This document shows, piece by piece, positions 9,658-19,231 of a DNA stretch of 23,000 nt (its first letter is position 1; every line of letters starts with the position of its first letter). The stretch comes from Owenia fusiformis. Its lineage: Eukaryota > Annelida > Polychaeta > Sabellida > Oweniidae. The stretch spans positions 1 to 23,000 of the forward strand of contig CAIIXF020000328.1 in assembly GCA_903813345.2 (NCBI GenBank). Reading direction: 5' to 3'. The translations under genes were made by a program, and so were the position numbers. The notes beneath the pieces are model-generated. The model was not told the origin of the DNA. It saw nothing but the letters and a program-made list of their open reading frames with translations, and ran no database searches.

Positions 9658-10530
9658 TTGATGATATGTCTAGCAAAAGTGGAAATATTATCTGTTCATT
9701 ACAAGAAAACATACCGTATTCTCTGTAATTAGCGCCCAGATCAGGGCGTTTAGAAAATTGAAAATACATGTTTCAGACCATTCTAATAAGCGCCCATATA
9801 TAAAATCCAATTCATAGTTATGAAAAACACGTTTATGTGTGATGTTCACTTTGACATTTCTCTTTAGTCAAGATATACATGTACATTCACATGCAAGGAA
9901 AACATAAAGCATGTGTCTTTATCCCCAAAAAATATGGCTGCCATTCGTTGTACTTTTGATTAACTTAAACGTCGCCTTAAAAAGAAACAAGAAAGTTCAC
10001 GACCTTTTGACATGCGCATAACATCTGCGCAAAACTTTCGAAAATATCTGCCGATAAAATCTTTTCACTTGAACATTTCCTTCATTCATTATGGACATTT
10101 TTGAGACCGTATTCGTTTAGTATGGTTTGGAAAGCATCCAGTGATAGATATTTATTGGGAGGATGCATCTAATTACAAAATGCGTCATGTTTACAGCAGT
10201 TTAGTATAAGTATTCTATTATCGCTCACGGAAAATTCTTTGGAAATTAGATTTCTTCTGATATATTTGTCAATTCTTGGTCATTCCTCAATATTTCTTGA
10301 AGTTTGTGAAGCGGGGATGGGCACTTATTAGAGGGTGGGTGCGGGCAGTAATTACAGAGAATACGGTAGTTCCCTTTTCATAATTTTATAATATGGGGTC
10401 TTTGGGAAATCTACTGACCTAGAAGTCACATTTTCGCAGAAAATTAAAATTTCAAAGTTGATAAACAATATTTGATACCACATTTCTAGATGAAATGTAG
10501 TGCATCTATTCTAAATATGGGTCTAATCTG
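9658..10530 (+). repeat. Segmental duplicate D, copy interrupted by a transposon
   Basis: This is the second copy of the 8879-9090 segment. Homology runs to the TA at 9712-9713, is broken by an inverted-repeat element, and resumes from 10367 (TAGTTCCCTTTTCATAATTTTAT, aligned with GATGTTTCATTTTTTTGTGATTTTAT in the intact copy) to about 10530. Confidence 0.75.
9714..10366. mobile_element. TA-flanked inverted-repeat element (MITE-like, 653 bp)
   Basis: The left end CCGTATTCTCTGTAATTA and the complement of the right end are identical for 18 bp. The ends are flanked by TA at 9712-9713 and 10367-10368, consistent with a TA target duplication. Inner subterminal repeats of the type TCTAATAAGYGCCC occur near both ends (left inner block near 9780, right near 10325). 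No transposase ORF is present, so it is non-autonomous. The intact paralog at 8926-8956 shows the empty site. Superfamily is uncertain; Tc1/mariner-type and other TA-targeting families are all possible. Confidence 0.8.
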
Positions 10531-11080
10531 TGCTCTATATTATTTTAAAAATCTGAAATGCTTTTTCAAAATCTCAGGGGAACTCCCAGTTTTAATAGGG
10601 AGTTGCCAGTTGTGCAGTTAATGGTTTAATTAAGTGAAAGTCATTGATTTATAGTCAAAGGAGTTGGGTAAACAAGGCCATTTTAAGCCCCACCTTTTTT
10701 TCAATTTTTCTCTGTATTTTATTAATCTATATGATGTATGTGTTTCAAAGGTGTATGAAAATTTAGGTCGCTGTCATATTTCCCAGGTCAAGGTCAAATG
10801 TAAAAATACATGATCTCCTACCAAAATATGCCTTTTTGATCAAAATATTACATTATCAGGAGGAATTTAGTCTCATAGATGTTGGAATTGCAATATATAG
10901 TGAATTGGCAATTTGCCAAAAATGAGATAATTAGTTTCGGCCTTCATCCTTAACACTGAAAGAGAACAAAAAATACCTAAAACAGTACCTGGAAGCCTTA
11001 AACATATTTACTGGAACAAAAAGGGGTGAGAAAATTTATCAAAGCTGAAAACTGTTCTCTGATCGAATTTTCCATATACA
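10531..11080. other. Unique stretch, no gene seen
   Basis: Only minor structure is present: a short stem-loop at 10577-10606 (GGGAACTCCC against GGGAGTTGCC) and an AGGTCAAGGTCA motif near 10786. No ORF or known element was recognised. Confidence 0.5.
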
Positions 11081-11720
11081 GTATTGGTCCAATATGACCC
11101 GAATGTTGGCCTTATATAATATGATGACAATCCCAGTCCAACATCAGGCCCATATCAACCCAAATTAAATAAAATATTCCTTAGCAATATCACCCGTGTA
11201 GAAAATAGAAATCCAATATCACCAAAATATGACCCAGATATTGGCCTTATATTATTCCAATAACAGTCCAATATCAACTCTCATTACCAAATATCATCCA
11301 AATATTCTGATTGCAATATACCCCAATCAAATATCACCAAAACATGACCCAAATATTGACCTAATATTAAAGCAATTTCATCCCAATATCAATCGAATAT
11401 CACCCAAATATGAGTCAGATATTCTCCTCATATGATAGTAATATCAGCCAAATATCAATTATACGGCACTCCAATATGACCTGTCTTTGTATTGGCCTCA
11501 TATTATTCCAATAACAGGCCAATATCAACCCTCATATCTACACAATATCACCCAAATATTCTCATTGGAATAATACCATAATATCAAACCAATATCACAA
11601 AAATGGCCGAATATAATAGCAATTTCAGACAGATATCAATCCAGTGTCATCTCTATATCTCTATAACTCGATAACCCATAGTATAATTAAAGCAATATCA
11701 GACCAATATCCGTCAAAAGC
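11081..11720. repeat. Degenerate AT-rich array rich in CCAATATCA
   Basis: A loosely tandem array whose words are CCAATATCA, AAATATCACC, ATATGACC and TTGGCCT(T/C)ATATTATTCC. The TTGGCC/TTGACC marker lies at 11106, 11241, 11356 and 11492, giving a variable period of about 115-136 bp. Two copies (around 11241 and 11492) are much closer to each other than to the rest. The forward ORF at 11229-11435 is a by-product of the repeat. Confidence 0.75.
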
Positions 11721-12305
11721 TCTGATATCAATCTGTTGTTGAATCTAGATGACAGTTATAACATATTGTTTGTACAACTTTGGCATTCTTTAGTCTTGAA
11801 GCTTAATTTTTGAAACTTTTCTCAATTATCTAGGAGAATTTATTTGCTAAGTAGAATGAATGACATCCGGCCATTTTGAATTACCAACAAAAATGGCAGG
11901 CAAAATTTTCCATAAAATTCTAAAATTCACATAGAGCAAAACTAGTCTCCATCAAAACTATTATCTGTATGCAACTATATAACATTTATGAAAGTAAAGA
12001 AGCACTAATTAGAGTGGAGACTTGTTTTGCTCTATGTGAAAACACTCAAATGATTACTACCTCCAGTCAATAAAAGTGTCACCCAGACTTAGCATGAAAT
12101 GTCCTTTCAAAGCTTTACTTACCTTTAAACAGTGCATATTGTTTAAATGAATGGTATATAATGAACAAACAAAAGTATGTTTACATAATCCTGGACAGAA
12201 AAATCAAAAACATTCATTCAAAGCTCAGTAAATTGGGATTCATCGAGAGGGGTGAAAAATATCATAAATATTTGCCTTCTGACCCCTACCCTCTTTAAAG
12301 GTTTC
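11721..12305. other. Unique stretch around a foldback
   Basis: Apart from the foldback at 11926-12040, no ORF, tandem repeat or recognisable element is visible here. Confidence 0.5.
11926..12040. repeat. 115-bp foldback with 26-bp arms
   Basis: The left arm TTCACATAGAGCAAAACTAG continues through TCTCCA to 11951. It is the inverted copy of 12015-12040 with one mismatch and a ~63-nt loop. The arms are not extended into the flanks. It resembles a minimal MITE or hairpin relic; no target duplication was identified. Confidence 0.8.
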
Positions 12306-13040
12306 CAACTTCAGTGTTAAACATCTGAGAAGCAATTTCAATTCTCTGAATTATATTCTTTCATAATATCTTTCAGTACCACTGGTCAGTCTAAAGAAAA
12401 CATTAACAGCTGTTACCTCATTTATTAAAACAATGGACAAAAATCTATTAATAGTTGGTTTCCATTTGCTTAGATTTGCCAAATCAAAACTCCATTTTGA
12501 AGAGTTTCAGCTGATTGAAACACATTGTTTTTGTCTGTTCTTTTGGAAGATGTTGGTAACAGCCATTGATATCTCCAGTTATTGACCAATGATAATGAAA
12601 GAATGTGGATACTGACCAAAATTTCCTATGAAATAAACATGTAACTGTTAGGTGTCTTATGACTTTTTGAACTGATAACCTTATAAGGTGAGGGATCTAT
12701 TTAAAATGGCACGGCACCACCAACGTGCAATAGTCGTTTTGCTATAAAACAAGTAAAGGATGTCTGCATGATTTAAGTACTAATAGATGATGTTTTCAAA
12801 AAATATTATTATTTTGAAAAAACAGCAATGGCATTCATTTTGTGATGATGTCATCAATTAATATTTCTAATAGGTTGTGTTCACTGTTTCATTTATAGCA
12901 AAAAGATTGAATTTTGAGGTTGGTGACATTGCGCCTTTTTAGCTTACATGTTTAAATAGATCTCGCACCTTGGAATCTTATCACTTCAAAAAACTAAAAG
13001 ATTTTACCATATAATCCTATTCATTAAACGATATACAACA
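12306..13040 (+). repeat. Segmental duplicate A, intact copy
   Basis: The block is collinear with 13122-13700 and then 16917-17600. Shared landmarks in order are GAGAAGCAATTTCAATT, TTAGATTTGCCA, AAAGATGTTGGT, TTATTGACCA, GATACTGACCAAAATTTC, GATCTATTTAAAA, ACAGCAATGGCATTCATTTT, TTGCGCCTTTTTA and TTTTACCATAT. It carries neither of the two transposons that split the other copy. Confidence 0.8.
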
Positions 13041-13121
13041 CTTTTTTGACAAAAATTAATTTGAGTTTATTTCTAAATGTGAAATTATAAGATTCATTAT
13101 TTGAGAATATGACTATATCAA

Positions 13122-13704
13122 ACTTTGAGAAGCAATTTCAATTGTCTGAATTATATTATTTTATAAGTCTTTAATGGCTTCTTAATCTCTGGTTTGTCTA
13201 AGTAAACATGAACAGTTGTAACCTCATCTATTAAAAGAAAGGACAAGAACCTATGATTTAATATTTAGTTTCCATTGAACATTTTTCAAGAGAGGTTTCA
13301 CATTCAAATTCCAGCCATGTTGGTGTCATGTAATTGAAACTCTGCTACCATAGAAAGGCTTCTCAAACTTATATTGCAGTCATATGAAAGTTTATTTCAC
13401 TTAGGGTTCAGTGACATAAACTGCATGATTCAGTTACTAAATTGTCTTGTAATTGATGTCACCATAACTCAAGGGAAGGAATCTTTTGTATGATTTTGGC
13501 ATCCGGACCCAATATAAGAAGCATTTCAAGGTGACATTGTTTTAAACACATATGTCTAATATGGTTAGATTTGCCATATCAAAACTCCAATTTGAAGAGG
13601 TTTTAACTGCTGGAATAAAAAAATTGAAATAATTGATTTTTGTCTACCTTTGAAAGATGTTGGTTACAGTCATTGATGTATCAAGTTATTGACCAGTGCT
13701 TATT
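13122..13704 (+). repeat. Segmental duplicate A, left part of interrupted copy
   Basis: Homologous to 12320-12590. It contains about 270 bp (roughly 13283-13560) with no counterpart in the intact copy, and stops at TTATTGACCAGTGCTTATT, immediately before the 2.6-kb element. Confidence 0.75.
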
Positions 13705-16314
13705 ATGTCCCCACCACATAGTGTGGGGCCATATCGTTGGTTTAGGCATGTCCGTCTGTCTGTACGTTCAACAGTTTTCTCCAAAACCGCTACAGATATC
13801 ATCTTGAAATTTACCGGGGTAACTTTTGGGTACATACAGATCTGGTAGAAAAAATTTCGACTTGATACATACTTCTTTATCATCTTCAACTCACTTCATT
13901 CTAGATCTGATAAGATTTTGGACATGTTGGCTCAGTCATGGCAGCCATTTTGAATGTCTTAAGAAAAGTCAGTGAGTGATAATACTTGGTACCATATCAA
14001 TATGGTGTTTTTGAGTTTTCATTATTTAGTAGCTTCATAAATAATTCCAGGTATCTTGCATTGTAAAAGCACATGTCACTTTTGACATTAGTTGTATACG
14101 ATGATTTTGTCAGAAAAAATTGGCAAAAATTTATATCTGCTTTTTTATTGGTGGCCATTTTTGGATTTTCTGTTGTAGAATTTTGTCTGTAAAGTCTTGT
14201 CAACATGTTTCCAGGCTAACCGTTTCATGGATCAATTTCAAGTTTTCAGGGATGATTCTTAGTGTGCAAATCACGAATAGATTAGTTTTTGGGCATTCTG
14301 CATAAACGTTAAGGCGGCTATTTTGGATTTTTCTTCATAAAATCTTGTATGTCAAGTCTTGTGTACACATTTCCAGGCGAAACATTTTATGGATCGATTT
14401 CAAATTTTCAGGGATGATTCCTTGAATGAAACTCTTGACCTAATTATCCCATTGAATAAAGTTCGGAGGGATATAGGGAACGCTGTCTGTCCGTACGTAC
14501 GTACATCCGTCCGTCCGGGCAATAACTCAAATACCATTGGCCCGATTTTGTTCATATTTTGTACACATACGCCCTATGGGGGTAGAAGTTCTGCTCGAAA
14601 GCCGATTTTCAAAATTGCCGCTCGTTTCAAAATGGCGGCCATTTTAGTGATGAATTTACAGTAATTTAGGTACAATATGTTAATGTTAACATATGTACAA
14701 TATGTTAACTGTATTAGCAATGTGTTTTAAATGTAAAGAAGTTATATAAGACATAATAAATCTAAAAATGTAGATATTTAAGAAACATTTGGCAGCCATC
14801 TTGAAAAATGGCGGCTTTTACATGCTATTTTACGATTTTTGCTGTAACTTGAAAAGTAGTGGAGCGATTTTATTCATATTTGATATGTGAATACTCCTAA
14901 GCATAGCACACTTTGAATGACACTTTGGCTAGAAGGCGGCTATTTTGAAAATAAACGCCATTTTTACGTGGGTTATTTTACGTTTTTTACTATAACTCAA
15001 AAAAAGTAATAGAGCGATTTTGTTCATATTTGATATGTGAATACTCATAAGCATGGCACACTGTTTAATGAAACTTTGGCTAGAAGGTGGCCATTTTGAA
15101 AATGGTGGCCATTTTTAAGCATGTGTTATTTTTACAAATTTTGCTATATCTGATAACGTAGTAGAAGGATTTTGTAAAAATGACAGCCTTGGCTGTTTGA
15201 TGGGATTTGCTACGCTTTGCTGTTATCTAGTTAGTTTTTGAGCATTCTTGGTAAATGTTAAGGTGGCCATTTTGGATTTTCTGTCCTAAAATATTGTCTG
15301 TAAAGTCATGTCTACTACGCATTTCCAGGCGAATTGTTTGACGGATTGATTTCAAATTTTGAGGGATGATTCTTTATATGATAATCTCGAACTGATTAGC
15401 TTTTGGGCATTCTTGGAAAATATTTGGGCCACCATTTTGGATTTTCATCCTAAAATTTTGTCTGTTAAGTCTTGTGTACGTGTTTTAAGGCGAACTGTTT
15501 GGCAGATCAATTTCAAATTTACAGGGATGATTCTTAGTATGCTAATCCCGAACTGATCAGTTTTTGGGCATTCTGCGTAAATGTTAAGGTGACCATTATG
15601 GATTCTTCATCCTAAAATCTTGTATGTAAAGTCTTGTTTATGCCTTTCCAGGCGAAATGTTTTTTGTATCAATTTCAATTTTTTGTATGGAAATCTTGAC
15701 CTGATTCGTTTTTGAGTATTCTGGGTAAATGTTAAGGTGGTCATTTTGGATTTTCCATCCTAGAATCTTGTCTGTAAAGTCTTGTCTATGCATTTCCAGG
15801 CGAACTGTTTGATGGATCGATTTTAAATTTTCAGGGATGATACGTTGTATGCAGATCTCTGATTACTTTTTGGGCATTCTGGGTAACTGTTAAGGTCGCC
15901 ATTTTGGATTTTTCATCCTAAAATCTTGTCTGTAAAGTCTTGTCTACTCATTTCCGGATGAAGTTTTTTTACTGATCAATTTCAAATTTTCAGGGAAGAT
16001 TCTTTGTATGAAAATCTTGACCTGATTAGTTTTTGAGCATTCTGGGTAAATGTTAATGTGGTCATTTTGGATTTTCCAACCAAAAGTCTTGTCTGTAAAG
16101 TCTTTTGAAGAACTGTTTCATGGATTGATTTCAAATTTTCAGGGATGATTCTTAATATATGATAATCTTGAATTGATTAGCTTTTGGGCATTCTGGGGAA
16201 ATATCAAGACTGTCATTTTGGATTTTTTATCCTAAAACTTTGTCTTTTTAACTGATTAAGGTTAGCCATTCGGGATGAAAAAAATCTATTGGGAATACCC
16301 ATTGGTGGGGACAT
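13705..16314. mobile_element. 2.6-kb short-inverted-end element with ~160-bp core repeats
   Basis: The ends ATGTCCCCACCA and TGGTGGGGACAT (16303-16314) form an exact 12-bp inverted pair. The left end continues into a hairpin (CCCCAC...GTGGGG), then GTCCGTCTGTCTGTACG. The interior has nine copies of a 150-165-bp core marked by CATTTTGGATTTT at about 14156, 14322, 15269, 15433, 15594, 15741, 15899, 16063 and 16215. A different block at about 14475-15220 interrupts them. The element interrupts segmental duplicate A, whose intact copy lacks it, which confirms it as an insertion. It shares core and layout with 7165-7808. It is non-coding, and the pearl/Helentron assignment is inference. Confidence 0.7.
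14475..15220. repeat. Inner block with ~150-bp repeats inside the 2.6-kb element
   Basis: This block begins with a CCGTACGTACGTACATCCGT tract at about 14491. It holds two clear ~150-bp repeats (GATATGTGAATACTC at 14881 and 15031) and one diverged copy with GATTTTGTTCATATTTTGTA near 14545. Each carries AAAATGGCGGCCATTTT-like self-complementary words. It splits the core array into two parts. Confidence 0.65.
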
Positions 16315-16348
16315 GTTGTACACATTTGTGTCCTTGTAAAAGTATGTA

Positions 16349-16915
16349 CAGGGTGTTTCATATGTATGCACCCCCTCTTAACTCATACATGTAGCATTAC
16401 CACCCTATCATGTTATATATCATTTTGTTTGTTATGAAAAGTTACATAAGATTGCAAAGTTTTACAATCAAGTGGTGTCGCTGGAAAAAGATATAGTGTG
16501 TACAATGTATCAAAGTATGGGTACATGGTCCTTTATGAGCATTTTTGGACCCAGTTCTGTGATCTGTTCACTTTGTCCATTACCCATTTTTAATGAAAAA
16601 GGTGGAACCATGGTCCCTGGCTTCCCTATTAGCCACTCTATGAATCCTGTCTATATATCTTTGTGAATAACTGTCACAGACATGTGGACTGAACACTGTC
16701 ATGATGGTAACAGCTAGAAATGTGCTATACGGAAACTAAATTTTTCCCGTACCTACATCCTTTGATACATTCTTTTTTTCAAGGACACCCCTGGATTCTG
16801 AAACTTTGCAATCTTATGTAACTTTCAATTGAGAATCAAGTGATATATAACATGATATGGTGACAATGCTATATATATGATTTTAGAGGGGGTTGTATAC
16901 ATATGAAATACTCTG
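16349..16915. mobile_element. TA-flanked MITE with long inverted arms (567 bp)
   Basis: The ends CAGGGTGTTTCATATGTATG and CATATGAAATACTCTG are inverted copies. Complementarity extends about 110 bp strongly (through AGTTACATAAGATTGCAAAG) and more weakly to about 180 bp per arm. TA flanks both sides (16347-16348 and 16916-16917). The intact duplicate at 12606 reads GAATGTGGATACTGACC against AGTATG-TA-GATACTGACC here, so the insertion point is confirmed by paralogy. The short interior ORF (16472-16666) shows no recognisable domain and is not called. A Tc1/mariner-type origin is plausible from the TA target and CAGGGTG-type end, but unproven. Confidence 0.85.
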
Positions 16916-16917
16916 TA

Positions 16918-17600
16918 GATACTGACCAAAATTTCTGATTAAATAAACATAGCCAGCTATCGGAAATTAGTGAGAGGGAAGTAGATGATTTCTGCTAGAA
17001 ACTGAATTAATCTGCAAGAATTATTTTTTCAACAGAAAGTGTATAAATAAAACACTAAATGAATAGGTACAAGAAGTGGTGCACTATGATTTTTTAACTG
17101 ATTATCTTCGCAAGTGAGAGATCTATTTAAAAAGGCGTGATATTACTAGTGTTCAAAAATCCTTTTGCTTTAAAATAAGTAGCCTATTGGACATCTACAG
17201 GACATGTTTTAAAAACTAATAGATGTCGTTATCATCAGTAAATGAATGCCATTACTGTTTGTAAATTTGTTCAAAATGTAATAGTGAGTAATGCGGGAGA
17301 GTAATTTTAGTTTACTCCCCTCCCCTTTTAATCACTGTTCGATTTTAATTTTTTTATAACATATTCTGACTAATTTTGATAAAACAGCAATGGCATTCAT
17401 TTTGCGATGATGATGTCATCTATTGTATTTAGAACTCATCTTGTAGACATCCACTGCTTGATTTATAACAAAACGATTGATTTCTGCATGTTGGTGATGT
17501 TGCGCCTTTTTAAAAATATATCTCACACCTTAGAATCTTATCAGCTCAAAGAACGTAAAACACCTTACTGATTTTACCATATTGTGTACCTATTCATTCA
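16918..17600 (+). repeat. Segmental duplicate A, right part of interrupted copy
   Basis: Homologous to 12607-13040, from GATACTGACCAAAATTT to TTTTACCATAT. It contains additional sequence relative to the intact copy, notably the hairpin at 17240-17402. Confidence 0.75.
17240..17402. repeat. Foldback with 21-bp arms in duplicate A
   Basis: The left arm AAATGAATGCCATTACTGTT (17240 on) pairs with the right arm ending CAATGGCATTCATTT (17382-17402), with one mismatch. The loop is about 120 nt and holds a smaller GGGAGAGTAA/TTTACTCCCC stem. In the intact duplicate only the right arm is present (12818-12845). Confidence 0.75.
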
Positions 17601-17778
17601 GCAATTTATTTGTAAACTTTCTGGTGAAAAGGTAAATCTTGCAGATTTGTTTAATTTTCTGGCATTGCCCCTTCAACCATTTTTGATTACTGGGTGTGAT
17701 AAAGGGGAAAATATACAAACTGACACAGATTTTTTTCTGTTTTTCAGTTGTCAAGGGAAGGGCATCTGAGGCATTGAT

Positions 17779-17847
17779 GATCGCAAGGTTTATATGCATA
17801 TACCTTGCGTTCGTAGTCTCGATCATATATGCATCTGATTTGCGATC
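17779..17847. repeat. Nested inverted repeats upstream of the transposon ORFs
   Basis: GATCGCAA at 17779-17786 pairs with TTGCGATC at 17840-17847. Inside, CGCAAGGT at 17782 pairs with ACCTTGCG at 17802 around ATATGCATAT. Position and symmetry make this a candidate terminal or regulatory structure of the downstream Helitron-like element, but its 3' partner lies outside the window. An AG acceptor-like site after a T-rich tract ends at 17747. Confidence 0.45.
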
Positions 17848-17929
17848 TTTCCTACACTTGTTCGTAGCAATTCAGTCTGAACAGAACAACTGTACTTGAA
17901 ATACTGAGTGTACTTTGAGTATTTCCCGT

Positions 17930-18050
17930 AGAATTGTGAAGCAGTGCACAAATGACGGATTGTCAGAACAGAAAAATTATAGAATTGTGAACAGAATAAA
18001 TGACGGATTGTCAGAACAGAAAAATTATAGAATTGTGAACAGAGATTTTG
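17930..18050 (+). repeat. 48-bp duplication just upstream of ORF1
   Basis: ATGACGGATTGTCAGAACAG and the following AATTATAGAATTGTGAACAG occur at 17952 and again at 18000, nearly perfectly. A partial third AGAATTGTGAA copy precedes them at about 17930. They lie in the putative 5' leader of ORF1. Confidence 0.9.
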
Positions 18051-18094
18051 AGAACATAAAAACTGATAGTGCATAAAAACTGTAAATCACAAAT

Positions 18095-19231
18095 ATGAGG
18101 GGAAGTGCTGCCGAAATTTTTCAAAGTGACCTTAGAAACATAAATTTGAGCGAAAGTGCTGTCGAAATTTTTCAAAGTAATCTTAGAAACATGGATGAAC
18201 TATGTAAAATCAATGAAAGGCCTACACCCTTGTGTCAAAATAAGTGTTTGCTCTCTGATACTGCATTCATATGTTCAAATAGTCATATATATGAAAATCT
18301 TGCTGCCATATCATACGCTACTGGTTCTCCACTTGCAAAACACAACATTGTTCTAACCGAACCTATACCTGATTCTGATATTCCTGATAAGGCGAGACTA
18401 TTATTACCAGGTAAAATGTCTAAATCTTTGAAGAAGAGTCTCAGACGATTGACAAAAACAACCAATCAACCGAGTGTGAAATCCCATGGTACTACTGAAA
18501 GTGAAGTCAATTGTGATTTACTGAAAAGCAATGTCAACATTTTGGATGATATCAAATCTCTCATTGATGATAACAATACAGTCCTTGGATCAATCTCAAA
18601 AATGAACAAGTTTTATGTCAATAAGATTAGGGGTCAGGAAAAAGCCACCGCAAAGAAATTGAAATCAAACTTGACAAAATCATTGAAAAGACGACGTAAT
18701 CAGGTAATGGTGCATTCTAGTATTAAGACCGTATCTAAACAATCCAGTCGTAAACTTGGAAGGAAAAATCACAAATTAATTTCAAAAAAAGATAAACATG
18801 TGTATGCTGAAAACCTTACAGAACCAATGTCAAAGAAAGATGAAGTAAAACAACATCATGTCTTAGAGCAGTACTTATCAGACAATTCTTTACGTGTACC
18901 AACTATCAATAGGGAAACCAAGGATTCGAATGATGACACTGAAATTAAATATAAAAGCTTTTCAACAAGAAAAGAACTGAAAAGAGCAAAATATCTGAGT
19001 CGTGAATCAAATTTTACAAATAAAACAACATCCGAAAACATGCAAGAGACAGAAAATGAGAATCCATACTTCTTAAAAGTAGTCGATGAAATGGAAGATA
19101 TTTTTAATGATGATTGCCCAAGAGTGCCACCCATGAAAGTTGTTTTTGAAAGTGATGAAGAACTTGAAAACACTGAATTGCAGACTCTCAAACTGGTGGT
19201 TACAAGCCTAAACACCCTAGACATGAATTGA
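18095..19231 (+). CDS. Lysine-rich 378-aa protein, probable N-terminal part of the transposon protein
   Basis: Function is not recognised. The ATG follows an in-frame TAA at 18083. The N terminus contains a 17-residue direct duplication (EIFQSDLRN and EIFQSNLRN, DNA offset 51 bp). The middle (about residues 105-260) is strongly basic, with clusters such as KKSLRRLTK and KSLKRRRNQ that could serve nuclear targeting or nucleic-acid binding. The C-terminal part is acidic (DEMEDIFNDDCP, ESDEELENTE). No transmembrane segment or signal peptide is apparent. The frame ends at a TGA in 19229-19231, while the next frame is already open from 19177. The C-terminal nine or so residues look unlike the charged sequence before them. 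It may therefore be the head of one larger protein, separated by a one-base deletion, a small intron or frameshifting; it could also be a separate protein. Confidence 0.7.
   Translation: MRGSAAEIFQSDLRNINLSESAVEIFQSNLRNMDELCKINERPTPLCQNKCLLSDTAFICSNSHIYENLAAISYATGSPLAKHNIVLTEPIPDSDIPDKARLLLPGKMSKSLKKSLRRLTKTTNQPSVKSHGTTESEVNCDLLKSNVNILDDIKSLIDDNNTVLGSISKMNKFYVNKIRGQEKATAKKLKSNLTKSLKRRRNQVMVHSSIKTVSKQSSRKLGRKNHKLISKKDKHVYAENLTEPMSKKDEVKQHHVLEQYLSDNSLRVPTINRETKDSNDDTEIKYKSFSTRKELKRAKYLSRESNFTNKTTSENMQETENENPYFLKVVDEMEDIFNDDCPRVPPMKVVFESDEELENTELQTLKLVVTSLNTLDMN

Noticed and set aside
14359-14664. 101-aa forward ORF at 14359-14664
   Set aside because: It runs across the core repeat into the CCGTACGTACG stretch of a repeat element; the protein is translated repeat.
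16472-16666. 64-aa ORF in the MITE interior as a transposase remnant
   Set aside because: Too short, with no catalytic motif visible, and the loop region is expected to contain chance ORFs.
17629-17747. Small intron from GTAAAT near 17631 to the T-rich CAG at 17747
   Set aside because: The acceptor looks good, but neither flank has a supported coding frame, so it is noted only as a possible site.
19184-19231. Programmed -1 ribosomal frameshift joining the two transposon ORFs
   Set aside because: No canonical slip heptamer was found in the overlap and no clear downstream stem was seen; an indel or intron explains it more simply.
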